A stretch of DNA of 64,000 nt from JBDKFK01 sp039798745 (GTDB lineage: Bacteria; Patescibacteriota; Microgenomatia; UBA1406; GWC2-37-13): contig JBDKFK010000002.1 of NCBI GenBank assembly GCA_039798745.1, forward strand, positions 43,436-107,435, read 5' to 3'. The notes below the pieces were generated by a model, which did not search any database, had not been told where the DNA came from, and saw nothing but the letters and a program-made list of their open reading frames with translations. Made by a program: the position numbers and the translations under genes. Each line of letters begins with the position of its first letter. The stretch's first letter is position 1. Shown here piece after piece: positions 33,420-42,430 of the stretch.

Positions 33420-34391
33420 TCAGGAAGATGTATTTTTCTTTTTGAATATTTTTTTAATGATATCTTCAATGTGTTCGTCTTCTATGGTCACGTCATTGTA
33501 TGCTACAGATTCCAGTATCTGAGGAAGTATCTTGTGCAACTGTGATTTTTGTATCGTTATCTTCAGCTGAGGAAATGTATATGCATGTCGGTAGTGGCTT
33601 ATAAATGCGGGTAACTTTTCCAGCGGTTCATCCATGATTATATTAATGATTTTTTCCTCCGAATAGTCTCGAATGAGGTCTTTCAGCATACCATCGAATA
33701 TAATGGTGCCGTGGTCTATCATGATTATTCTTTTTGCCAGTCTTTGTACGTCCTGCATATAGTGAGATGTAAGCATTACGGTTGTTTTATATCGCGACTG
33801 GTATTCTTTAAGAAATTTTATAATCGCTGCCTGCGCGAAAATATCAAGACCGATTGTTGGTTCGTCAAGGAAGAGAATTTTGGGTTTATGAAGGAGCGAT
33901 GCTATAAGTTCTACGCGCATTCTTTGTCCCAGTGATAAGGTCTTGACCGGCTGATCAATAAAGCTTTCGCATGCAAGTAACTCGACCATCTCTTGCAGAC
34001 GTTGTTTGAACGAGGCGTCACCAATCTCATATATTTCTTTATTTAGATAGAACGTGTCGATTGCAGGTAGTTCCCACAGCATCTGATTTTTCTGACCCAT
34101 TACAAACGCTATCTGTTTGAGAAATTTGTTGTTTTTTTCAAAAGGTGTATATCCAAGAACTTTGGTCGATCCTTCAGTCGGATAGAGAATGCCGGAAAGA
34201 ATCTTCATTGTAGTAGTTTTACCTGCGCCATTTGGTCCTATAAAGCCAACAAACTCATTCTCATCTATCTCGAATGAAATATGATTGAGCGCTATATTCT
34301 TTTTATACTGTCTGTCTATTATATCCCGCAGTATGCTGCCCGACTTTATAGGCGTTTCATATGTTTTGACCAGATCTTTAACCGTTATCAT
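33420..34391 (-). CDS. ABC-2 exporter ATP-binding protein
   Basis: A 323-aa ABC ATPase. Walker A GPNGAGKTT near 53-61, Q-loop region AFVMGQKNQMLWE, signature LSLGQRMRVEL, Walker B ILFLDEPTIGLD and the H-loop in MLTSHYM are all present. The long N-terminal insertion and the C-terminal domain after residue 240 match the COG4586-type proteins that partner with two ABC-2 permeases. Third gene of a three-gene exporter operon; 3 nt after the second permease. Confidence 0.9.
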   Translation of the reverse strand: MITVKDLVKTYETPIKSGSILRDIIDRQYKKNIALNHISFEIDENEFVGFIGPNGAGKTTTMKILSGILYPTEGSTKVLGYTPFEKNNKFLKQIAFVMGQKNQMLWELPAIDTFYLNKEIYEIGDASFKQRLQEMVELLACESFIDQPVKTLSLGQRMRVELIASLLHKPKILFLDEPTIGLDIFAQAAIIKFLKEYQSRYKTTVMLTSHYMQDVQRLAKRIIMIDHGTIIFDGMLKDLIRDYSEEKIINIIMDEPLEKLPAFISHYRHAYTFPQLKITIQKSQLHKILPQILESVAYNDVTIEDEHIEDIIKKIFKKKNTSS

Positions 34392-34394
34392 ATA

Positions 34395-35177
34395 TTATCC
34401 TCCCCAACTTTGGTAACGCATAAGGGCTTTCTTCCATATTGTGAGCGAACCAATAAGAAATATGATACAGAATGCAACTGAGTATAGAAAGACATTCCAT
34501 GTAAGTATTCCGAATAATCCTTTCACTGGTATCGACATCATAATTCCGATCGGAATAACAAAGGTGAGCAGCGTTCGTAAAGGTTCCTTATATATATCCA
34601 TGGGCACTGAACCCATACGTGAAAGATCCCGATAGATAAGCGTGGCGTGATCTACTTCAGTGGTAAGTATGCCGAGAGAAAGCACAAGTATATGAAACGC
34701 CATAGTCAGAACCAGCGAGTTTATAATGAGACCAATATATATAATCGCTGTTAGGAATGTAAATCCCCCTGCCTTTTGTATGAAATAGACAAGAAGAATA
34801 GTATACGGGAGAGTCAGAATAACATCCAGCACGTCAATGCCGCCTATCAGAATGCGCATAAACGGATGATAAGGCTTTATCAAAATACCGCTGAAATCGC
34901 CGGAAACTATGAGAGGTCTGAATCGGTATACTTCACGAAATAGCAACTGTCCAAGATTGTCTATCATGGTATACGTAAGGTAGAAAACAATTGTCTGGTT
35001 TATATTGTAACCCGCAAGGAAACGTGTTTTTGACAGCAGTTGGTAGACAAAAATAAAGAACACTACAAATCGCAGGAGTTTGCCCAGAGTGAAGAGCACT
35101 ACGCCTAGCCGCTGTTGAAACGCGCTCTTTATACTGTACGTACTGAAGAGCCAAAATAGTTTAAAATTTTTTTTCAT
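34395..35177 (-). CDS. ABC-2 type permease (COG3694-like)
   Basis: A 260-aa membrane protein with six predicted helices. The segment LIVSGDFSGILIKPYHPFMRILI fits the conserved cytoplasmic loop of this permease class (G-x-L..LL-x-P-...). Start overlaps the stop of the previous permease by 4 nt, giving translational coupling. It forms a heteromeric exporter with the 35174 permease and the 33420 ATPase; the substrate is unknown. Confidence 0.85.
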   Translation of the reverse strand: MKKNFKLFWLFSTYSIKSAFQQRLGVVLFTLGKLLRFVVFFIFVYQLLSKTRFLAGYNINQTIVFYLTYTMIDNLGQLLFREVYRFRPLIVSGDFSGILIKPYHPFMRILIGGIDVLDVILTLPYTILLVYFIQKAGGFTFLTAIIYIGLIINSLVLTMAFHILVLSLGILTTEVDHATLIYRDLSRMGSVPMDIYKEPLRTLLTFVIPIGIMMSIPVKGLFGILTWNVFLYSVAFCIIFLIGSLTIWKKALMRYQSWGG

Positions 35178-35965
35178 CGTCCAAAAAAACTAAACTCCTT
35201 CATCCCTTTGTTCCATACAACGCGGACCATGAAATGTAGTATGAGACACCATGAAAGAGCAATCAATAACATTGAGCCAACATTTGTACCCGTTCCGTGG
35301 ATAAGTATCTTAGACGGAATATAGATTAGGTATGGAAACGGTGTGAACATGAAAAATTCAAACAACTGCTTTGGAAGTATATCCAGCGGAAAAAAGTTGC
35401 CCGCCAGGAAGGTAACAAAAACCATATATATAAATCGGGGTGCCCACACTTCGGGTGTCCAGAATGCGACAAGAGAAAGCAAGAGCGAAAGATGAAACGA
35501 TAGTATAAGTCCCACAACCAGGAATATAAAAAATAGAGCGCCCGTTTGTGGTGTTGCCACGATCGCCAGTGTAGGATGAAATAATACCAGAAGAATAAGT
35601 AGCTCACCCATAGAGAATATAATATTGAGAAATTTATCTGCAAGCTCTTTGGCCAACAGATATGTACTATATCCGAGTGGTTTCAAAAGATAGTTTATTA
35701 TATCTCCTGAGAGTATCTCCCCTGCTACTTCATGAGTTCGGGTAGATAGTACAACCGCACCGGTAATATTAACGATGAGAATATACGATATCAACTGAGT
35801 CTGTGTATAAGAAAAAATCTGTGACTTTCCTACAAATACTCCGGACCACAAAAAATATATGAGAAGCAAATTGAGAAAGTTGCGAAACCTCCAGAGTACA
35901 AAACTCAGCCGGTAGATAAAGTACTGATTTATTGTTACGTCGATAATGTTTATGAACGTGCTCAT
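35174..35965 (-). CDS. ABC-2 type permease (COG4587-like)
   Basis: A 263-aa membrane protein with six predicted helices and the loop EVAGEILSGDIINYLLKPLGYSTYLLAKE, matching the same conserved loop as its partner. I chose ATG 35965 (MSTFINIIDV); the frame extends to 36070 only because the start of the dispersed repeat (36028 onward) happens to be open and encodes IEIARND-like repeat residues. First gene of the exporter operon. Confidence 0.85.
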   Translation of the reverse strand: MSTFINIIDVTINQYFIYRLSFVLWRFRNFLNLLLIYFLWSGVFVGKSQIFSYTQTQLISYILIVNITGAVVLSTRTHEVAGEILSGDIINYLLKPLGYSTYLLAKELADKFLNIIFSMGELLILLVLFHPTLAIVATPQTGALFFIFLVVGLILSFHLSLLLSLVAFWTPEVWAPRFIYMVFVTFLAGNFFPLDILPKQLFEFFMFTPFPYLIYIPSKILIHGTGTNVGSMLLIALSWCLILHFMVRVVWNKGMKEFSFFGR

Positions 35966-36027
35966 AGAGTTACTATATAGTAGCAAATATCTATCTGCTA
36001 TCTTTATGCATTTATGTATAGGTAGGT

Positions 36028-36128
36028 TGTCATTGCGAGCAATTTCTATCGAGCGAAGCAATCTTTTCAAGCGAACCTATCTACGTGTGTAGATTGCTTC
36101 GCCGGCAGTAATATGGCTCGCAATGACA
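36028..36128. repeat. Dispersed MITE-like inverted repeat, copy 3
   Basis: Ends TGTCATTGCGAGC and GCTCGCAATGACA are inverted, with inner GAAGCAATC and GATTGCTTC. It fills the divergent gap between the ABC exporter operon (minus) and the acyl-CoA synthetase gene (plus), and extends both open frames falsely. Promoters for both units must lie in the ~210-bp gap or within the repeat. Confidence 0.85.
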
Positions 36129-36176
36129 TATATTTCGACTGGCAAATACCATTGGGTATTCTCTATAATCGTATAT

Positions 36177-38270
36177 ATGCTGGACACAATGTTTAAGGCA
36201 AACTCAATCGCCATTATTGGTGTATCTCAGGAACCTCAGAAAGTTGGACATTTGGTTGCTAAGAATTTATTGGCACAAGGATATAAAGGAAACATTTATT
36301 TTATCAATCCAAAAGGTGGCTCACTATTCGACAAGCACATTTATAAGAGTATTGAAGAAGTAGGACAACCTATAGAGCTTGCGGTTCTCTGTGTTCCCGC
36401 GACAGTCGCGCTCCCTTACCTGGATGAACTCAAGAAATACAACATTCATAATGTAGTTATCTTTGCAGCCGGGTTTAAGGAAACGGGAGCTGAAGGGGCA
36501 GAGATGGAAAAGAAGCTCGCCGCCGCAGCCAAAGCAAACGATATGCAGATCCTGGGACCAAACTGTATTGGTTTTATCAACACCTCAGAGCATATCAATG
36601 TTACGTTTCTCAAACATGTATGTCCGTCCGGGAATATTGGGTTTCTCTCGCAGTCCGGAGCTATAGGAAGTGTAATGCTTGACTACTTTGCGGCACATGA
36701 AAATATTGGTTTTTCTCATTTTATCAGTCTGGGTAACAAGACAGTTATTGATGAGTCTGATGTTCTTTTGTATTTGGCTGAGTCCGATGAAGCAAAAGTA
36801 ATAGGAATGTATGTAGAAGATATAAAGGATGGTGACAAATTCCGTTCTGTGCTGGAAAAAGTTACGCGACGTAAACCCGTGGTTGTTCTTAAATCAGGAT
36901 CTACAAAAGAAGGCTCTCAGGCGGCGCTCTCACACACCGGAGGTCTTGTGGGTGATGATGATGTGTATGATGCCGTATTTCGTCAGTATGGCGTAATACG
37001 CGCTTCCACTTATACTGAGTTTATTACCATCCTCAAGATGGCGAGCTTTAACAAGATGCCTTCGTCATCATCTGTGCTCGTCTTATCAAACGCGGGCGGC
37101 GTGGGGGTGTTGCTGGCAGATCAGCTCGTAAAAAATGGTCTTACCTTAACCACTATTTCAGAGTCCACCAGAGCTAAACTGGAAGCAGCGTTTGGAACAT
37201 CAAAAAAAGTCTCATTGCATAATCCGATAGATGTACTGGGCGATGCCAGCGCGTTTGATTACAAGCTTGCTATTGATCAGACGATCCAGGAAAAAGATAT
37301 AGGGAGCATCGTGATTCTCCTTACCCCTCAGGCAAACACAGAAATTTCCGAGACCGCGAAAGTAGTGGTAGCTACGCAGAAACATTTTGACAAACCTGTT
37401 TATCCAGCCTTTATGGGAGAAAAATCGTTGGCCGGCACCTATCATTATTTTGATCGGCAGGGCATGGCTGGCTTTCCATCATACGACTATATCCCGTCCG
37501 CGCTCGCAAAAATAGTGAAATGGAAACAATACACTCAGTCAAAAGATAAATCGGCAAAGTCTGTTGTTTTGTCAAAGCTATCTATCATGTCTGCAGGAAC
37601 GCGCGTTCCGGAGATACTTGCGGAGTCCAAAGGCAAACCTTTCCTCAATCTATCGCAGTCTATGGAAGTCTTATCTCTCGCCGGAGTTTCGGTGTCCCCG
37701 GTGCAGGCGGTCACAAACGAAAAAGAACTAAAAGATATAGGAAATAAAGTGGGGTATCCGCTAGTCGCGAAGATATCATCGGATACCATTACTCACAAGA
37801 CAGAGATTAAAGGGGTGATCCCGTGGATAAAATCATACCAGGAGCTGGAGCAGGCTTTTACTTCGCTTTCTAAAATAGATAATAATACTCACACTGCACA
37901 GGTGCTTCTGCAAAAAATGGTGAGTGGCTATGAAATGTTTATCGGCGCCAAAAGAGATCCTACGTTTGGTATTGTTCTTGTTGTAGGCACTGGTGGTATA
38001 TATACCGAATTGATGAAAGATGTAAGTTACCGTGTTTTCCCCTTTAGCAAAGATGAGTTTACCTCTATGATCACTGAGACAAAATTAAAAACTATCATCA
38101 AAGGTTACCGTGGTAGCCCTCCTATCGATCTGGATGCGCTTTACAGTTCTTGTATCGCTGTGGGACAGCTCATGAAGCAATATGCGCAGATAAAGGAAAT
38201 AGATATAAACCCGGTCATGTTGTCGTCTACTGATATCAAAGCCGTCGATTGCAGGATCATATTAGTATAA
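36177..38270 (+). CDS. Acyl-CoA synthetase (ADP-forming), fused alpha-beta
   Basis: A 697-aa NDP-forming acyl-CoA synthetase, which converts acetyl-CoA (or another acyl-CoA), ADP and Pi to acid, CoA and ATP. ATG 36177 (MLDTMFKANS) is chosen; the upstream ATG lies in a repeat. Domains in order: CoA-binding (SIAIIGVSQEPQKVG; NPKGG), succinyl-CoA ligase-like (LGPNCIGFIN, FLSQSGAIGSVMLD), the phospho-His region SHTGGLVGDDDVYDAVFRQYG, and a C-terminal ATP-grasp (YPLVAKISSDTITHKTEIKGV; VVGTGGIYTELMKDVSYRVFPF). All in one chain, as in many anaerobes. It suggests acetate fermentation with substrate-level ATP gain. Confidence 0.93.
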   Translation: MLDTMFKANSIAIIGVSQEPQKVGHLVAKNLLAQGYKGNIYFINPKGGSLFDKHIYKSIEEVGQPIELAVLCVPATVALPYLDELKKYNIHNVVIFAAGFKETGAEGAEMEKKLAAAAKANDMQILGPNCIGFINTSEHINVTFLKHVCPSGNIGFLSQSGAIGSVMLDYFAAHENIGFSHFISLGNKTVIDESDVLLYLAESDEAKVIGMYVEDIKDGDKFRSVLEKVTRRKPVVVLKSGSTKEGSQAALSHTGGLVGDDDVYDAVFRQYGVIRASTYTEFITILKMASFNKMPSSSSVLVLSNAGGVGVLLADQLVKNGLTLTTISESTRAKLEAAFGTSKKVSLHNPIDVLGDASAFDYKLAIDQTIQEKDIGSIVILLTPQANTEISETAKVVVATQKHFDKPVYPAFMGEKSLAGTYHYFDRQGMAGFPSYDYIPSALAKIVKWKQYTQSKDKSAKSVVLSKLSIMSAGTRVPEILAESKGKPFLNLSQSMEVLSLAGVSVSPVQAVTNEKELKDIGNKVGYPLVAKISSDTITHKTEIKGVIPWIKSYQELEQAFTSLSKIDNNTHTAQVLLQKMVSGYEMFIGAKRDPTFGIVLVVGTGGIYTELMKDVSYRVFPFSKDEFTSMITETKLKTIIKGYRGSPPIDLDALYSSCIAVGQLMKQYAQIKEIDINPVMLSSTDIKAVDCRIILV

Positions 38271-38277
38271 TGGTGTT

Positions 38278-39648
38278 ATGAAGAAATACGTTATCTGGTC
38301 TGTACTCCTTTACCTCAGGTTTTTTGCCAGACTCGCGCTGCGGCTTAATAAGGTCTCAATTATAGCCATAACAGGATCTGTTGGCAAATCCTCCGCGCGT
38401 AGCGCAGTGTACGCGGTGCTTAAAGATTCCTACCCGGTATACTGCATTGAAGAAGGCAACTCTGAGACGGGTATTCCGCTTGGCATTCTTGGCATGACAC
38501 CCAAAGATTATAGTCTTCGCGATTGGTGGCGTATGCTTCGCAAAGTGCCGTTTAGTCTTTCGTTTCTCAAAAACTATGACTATGTAATCGTAGAAATGGG
38601 AATTGACGAACCTGATCCGCCTAAGAATATGGGATTTTTGTTAACCATACTGCAGCCGGAGATCGCGATTTTTCTGAATGTATACCCTGTTCATTCTATG
38701 CAGTTTGATAAGACCGTTCCCCGGAGTATGCAGGGAGAAGGACGGATGTTTGAGATTCAGAAAAACATTGCAAAAGAAAAGGGAAAAATAATCACAGCTT
38801 CCTCCTTCTCTACTGCTATTTATAATGCCGACAATATATTTGTCAGCGATGTGGTGGAGTCTTTCAAAAAAGATCATAAGGAAAAAGAAATTCTCGCGTT
38901 TGGAGTAGATAAACGTAATTATATTACCTACGCGGGATATGAGCTCCAAGGAGGTACGTCAGTCTTCACTTTTATCGACTATAGCAACGAAAAACTCAGG
39001 GTCGAAATACCAGGGTATCTATTGCCCGAAGAGTACCGTGAAATATTTGCGGCTGCTCTCGCTGTTGGACGTTCTATGGGCAAAGACAATATCGTATTAA
39101 AGAAAGGACTTGAAAAGAATTTTCATTTACCTCCGGGAAGAATGTCTGTGCTAAAAGGGATGCGCGGCGCGACTATTATAGATTCTTCATATAACGCCTC
39201 CAAAGCATCAGTAAGCGCAGCTCTGCGGATGGCATCCATGTTGGCGAAAAAAGAAAAAAAACCTCTTATCTTTTTGTTCGGAGATATGCGTGAACTTGGA
39301 GATGAAGCACAGCATGAACACGAGTTTGTGGCGAGTGAAATATGTTCCGCTGTTGACGAACTATACTGCGTAGGGCCTCTTACATTTAATTATGTAATGC
39401 CTAAGGTAGAAGATAAACTTAAAAAGACAAAGTGGTTTCACTCTTCTGAAGGTGCCGGTACATATATTTTGGAACATATGCCGGACAATGCCATTGTTCT
39501 TGTAAAGGGATCTCAGAATGAAATATTTCTTGAAGAAGCGATAAAAAAACTACTTGCAGATCCCGCAGACTCAGCCAAATTATGCCGGCAGGATGCGTTC
39601 TGGATCCAGACAAAGGCATCTTATTTTAAAATAAGACGGGCGGACTGA
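38278..39648 (+). CDS. Mur ligase family protein (MurF-like)
   Basis: A 456-aa ATP-dependent Mur ligase, nearest to MurF, which adds D-Ala-D-Ala to the UDP-MurNAc peptide. The ATP loop ITGSVGKSSARSAV (about 32-45), VIVEMGIDEPD (metal-binding Glu), and DSSYNASKASVSAALRMA with LFGDMRELGDEAQHEH (both MurF-typical) are visible. The N-terminal UDP-sugar-binding domain is replaced by a short hydrophobic stretch (residues 3-24), so it is shorter there than canonical MurF and may be membrane-associated or have another substrate. It follows the acyl-CoA synthetase by 7 nt and its stop abuts the cysS stop. Confidence 0.82.
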   Translation: MKKYVIWSVLLYLRFFARLALRLNKVSIIAITGSVGKSSARSAVYAVLKDSYPVYCIEEGNSETGIPLGILGMTPKDYSLRDWWRMLRKVPFSLSFLKNYDYVIVEMGIDEPDPPKNMGFLLTILQPEIAIFLNVYPVHSMQFDKTVPRSMQGEGRMFEIQKNIAKEKGKIITASSFSTAIYNADNIFVSDVVESFKKDHKEKEILAFGVDKRNYITYAGYELQGGTSVFTFIDYSNEKLRVEIPGYLLPEEYREIFAAALAVGRSMGKDNIVLKKGLEKNFHLPPGRMSVLKGMRGATIIDSSYNASKASVSAALRMASMLAKKEKKPLIFLFGDMRELGDEAQHEHEFVASEICSAVDELYCVGPLTFNYVMPKVEDKLKKTKWFHSSEGAGTYILEHMPDNAIVLVKGSQNEIFLEEAIKKLLADPADSAKLCRQDAFWIQTKASYFKIRRAD

Positions 39649-41052
39649 TTACTTCTTTTTTAGTTTGAACGAACTTCCCACATCTTCAACAATATATCCC
39701 TTATGTTCAATATCCTGACGGATCACATCTGCCGCTTCGTACTCTTTCTGCGCTCTTTTCTGCTGTCTTTGTTTGGCAAGTGCTTTGATCTCATCCGGGA
39801 TAACATCAGCGGTCATTTCACGAAGACCAAGACCGAGTACTCGGTCAAATTCGTAGAGTTGATCAAGTTTGTCTTCAGAAGTAACATTTGATTTTACAAG
39901 ATCCCACATGATCGCAAGAGCCTGCGGTGTCTGAAGATCGTTCTCGAGTGCTAGGCGAAATTTAAGTTGATAGTGATCTATCATGCTTAGTTTATCTTCA
40001 GTCATCATGGTTCGAGAGTTCTGTTTACGGAACGCCAGGATATATTCTTTCAGACGTTTGTATGTTTCATGGGCTCCTTTTGCGGCATTCCATGTAAAGT
40101 TCATGGGCTGACGGTAATGTGTCTGAAGAAATAAAAGACGTAGGGATTTAGGATCTATTCCGTGCGCGACCACATCTTCCAGGGTATAAAAATTTTCCTT
40201 GGATTTACTCATTTTTTCACCGTCCACGTGAAGATGATTATGATGAAGCCACAACCGTACAAATTGTTTTCCTGTGGCAGCTTCTGATTGTGCTATCTCA
40301 TTTTCATGGTGTACAGGTATATGATCTACCCCGCCTGTGTGAATATCTATGGTCGGACCAAGATACTTCATGCTCATTGCCGAGCATTCTATATGCCATC
40401 CGGGAAAACCGTCGCCCCATGGCGAGTCCCAGTGCATAGTATGGTTGGCAAATCTACCCTGTCGTTTAAACCATAGCGCGAAATCAGCAGGATTTTTTTT
40501 GTTAGGGTCTACTACTACCTCAGGTCTTACACCTTTTTGCTTTTCCAACAGATCCTGCCGTGAGAGTCTGCCGTAGTCAGAAAACTTTGTGACATCAAAA
40601 TATACAGCTTCTTCGGTTACGTATGTAATACCTTTTTCTTCGAGTATTTTTATAAGGTCGATCATATCCTGCACATGGTCTGTTGCTTTGCAGACTACTG
40701 CCGGTTCGAGCACATTCAGTTGCTTCATGGTATTAAAGAAGATATCTGTGTAGAAGCTCGTGAGCTCCCAGACAGTCTTGCCACTTTTTATTGCGCCTTT
40801 TTCTACCTTATCCTCACCCGCGTCTTCGTCGCTCGTAAGATGTCCGACATCAGTTATATTCATTACATGTTTTACGTTATGCCTTAGGTATTCCAATGTC
40901 CGTCGTAGCACATCATTACCAACAAACGTTCTCATATGGCCGATGTGAGTTTGATCATATACAGTAGGGCCGCAGGTATAGAAGGTAAGGACACCTGGCT
41001 TAAGCGGTACTACTTTTTCGACTGCGCGTGTGAGTGTGTTGTATAGTTGCAT
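39649..41052 (-). CDS. cysS: Cysteinyl-tRNA synthetase
   Basis: A 467-aa class I synthetase. Zinc ligands and signatures: FYTCGPTVYDQTHIGHMR (Cys and the HIGH-type motif), WHIECSAMS, GGVDHIPVHHENEIAQSEA and KMSKSKENF (KMSKS). The C-terminal anticodon-binding part ends in IRQDIEHKGYIVEDVGSSFKLKKK. Full length. The stop is directly adjacent to that of the MurF-like gene on the other strand, with no spacer. Confidence 0.96.
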   Translation of the reverse strand: MQLYNTLTRAVEKVVPLKPGVLTFYTCGPTVYDQTHIGHMRTFVGNDVLRRTLEYLRHNVKHVMNITDVGHLTSDEDAGEDKVEKGAIKSGKTVWELTSFYTDIFFNTMKQLNVLEPAVVCKATDHVQDMIDLIKILEEKGITYVTEEAVYFDVTKFSDYGRLSRQDLLEKQKGVRPEVVVDPNKKNPADFALWFKRQGRFANHTMHWDSPWGDGFPGWHIECSAMSMKYLGPTIDIHTGGVDHIPVHHENEIAQSEAATGKQFVRLWLHHNHLHVDGEKMSKSKENFYTLEDVVAHGIDPKSLRLLFLQTHYRQPMNFTWNAAKGAHETYKRLKEYILAFRKQNSRTMMTEDKLSMIDHYQLKFRLALENDLQTPQALAIMWDLVKSNVTSEDKLDQLYEFDRVLGLGLREMTADVIPDEIKALAKQRQQKRAQKEYEAADVIRQDIEHKGYIVEDVGSSFKLKKK

Positions 41053-41162
41053 ACGGACTATTGTACCTTAATCGATTCATTTGGACAATCACAAAAAATA
41101 ACCTCTATCAGGAGTTGCGAACGAAGCTTGCTTTAATCCTCCATTCATTCCATAATGTATGT

Positions 41163-42353
41163 ATGGAACGGTTTCATAACATATACCATCTACCTCACAC
41201 TCGTCAGGATTATCTTTCGGTATTTTATATAGTCGCCACCTTACGCACATTTGCGATTTCGATGCTGGGATTATTCTTTCCCATATTTCTTTATGACCTT
41301 CTTACTGCCGACGGATATTCTCAACAATCTGCTTTTATTTTGGTCGGGCTGACCTTTCTTATGCTTTATTTTACCTATATGAACAGTGTCATTATTGTGA
41401 ACAGACTCATAGCCAAGATAGGTATTCGTTCAGGCTTCATTATCGGGCAGATACTCTTTGTACTATTTATAATCTTTTCGCGCATGACGACAAACTATGA
41501 TTATCTGCTTCTCAGTTTTTCTTTGTGGGGACTAGCGGCATCATTTTGGTGGATTTCGTATCACAACTATTTTCTTGATATCGGCACTGTAAAACAATAT
41601 GGTAGTCAGCTTGGTCTCTTGGCGTTTTTGGGAATCGCGGCAAGTGTGGCCGCGCCACTTGTCGGAGGGCTTGTAATCTCAATCGGTGGATATATAAGTA
41701 TGTTTCTGGTGGCTATCGCCATTGTTATGCTTACCATTTTGTTGTTAGTGTTTAGTGAGAAAAATGTTAAGATGCATGCGGTGTATTTGAAAGATGTAAT
41801 CAGAGAAATAAAGGCTCATAAAAGAGATTTCCTGGGATTCGTGGGCGCGGGCGGCGAAGAAGCATTATACTCTGTTGCGTGGCCGCTCTTGTTGCATGTA
41901 GTGCTGAAAGATATACTTGAGGTAGGCATATTTTCAACTATAATAGTTTTCCTCAGTGCCTTCACTGCGATATATGTTGGAAAGCTTAGCGATCGTTTGC
42001 CCAGAAAAAAACTTCAGAAACTGGGTTCGGGGATTGTTGGACTTTCATGGTTAGGCAAAATGTTTGTACAGCACACTTCTGGCTTATTTCTTCTCGAATT
42101 TTTTTACCGGTCTTCAGAAAATTTACTGAGAATTCCCCTTGATGCCATCTCGTTTACTCACGCGATCGCCGAAAGAAAAGGGCACTCAGAGCGACAGAGT
42201 CAGTATGTTGTGTTTCGAGAAGTAGGCATTTCCATAGGCAATATACTTGGCATGGGGGCATTTATTGGTTTTGTTATTTTGGGATTTCCCTTTACATCGG
42301 TTTTCTTCATCGGAGCTCTTTTCGCACTACTTACTCTTGTTGTAAGAGAATAA
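41163..42353 (+). CDS. MFS-type transporter
   Basis: A 396-aa membrane protein with about 12 hydrophobic helices in two halves. The ATG at 41163 (MERFHNIYHL) is chosen; the open frame reaches back over the cysS start, which is unlikely to be coding. A basic loop after the second helix pair and YVGKLSDRLPRKKLQKLG, an MFS G-x-x-x-D-R-x-x-R/K loop between two helices in the second half, support the family. Substrate unknown; no gene partner visible. It stands between cysS (divergent) and the secreted 42431 protein. Confidence 0.75.
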   Translation: MERFHNIYHLPHTRQDYLSVFYIVATLRTFAISMLGLFFPIFLYDLLTADGYSQQSAFILVGLTFLMLYFTYMNSVIIVNRLIAKIGIRSGFIIGQILFVLFIIFSRMTTNYDYLLLSFSLWGLAASFWWISYHNYFLDIGTVKQYGSQLGLLAFLGIAASVAAPLVGGLVISIGGYISMFLVAIAIVMLTILLLVFSEKNVKMHAVYLKDVIREIKAHKRDFLGFVGAGGEEALYSVAWPLLLHVVLKDILEVGIFSTIIVFLSAFTAIYVGKLSDRLPRKKLQKLGSGIVGLSWLGKMFVQHTSGLFLLEFFYRSSENLLRIPLDAISFTHAIAERKGHSERQSQYVVFREVGISIGNILGMGAFIGFVILGFPFTSVFFIGALFALLTLVVRE

Positions 42354-42430
42354 GAGTACTAGGCGTATCAGCCATTGCATAACATTGATATTTCCTGTAT
42401 AAAAATGATAATACATAATCCTATTTAGGT

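Noticed and set aside
35966..36070. 35-residue extension of the ABC-2 permease
   Set aside because: Falls in the MITE-like repeat; residues match translated repeat sequence rather than a permease N-terminus.
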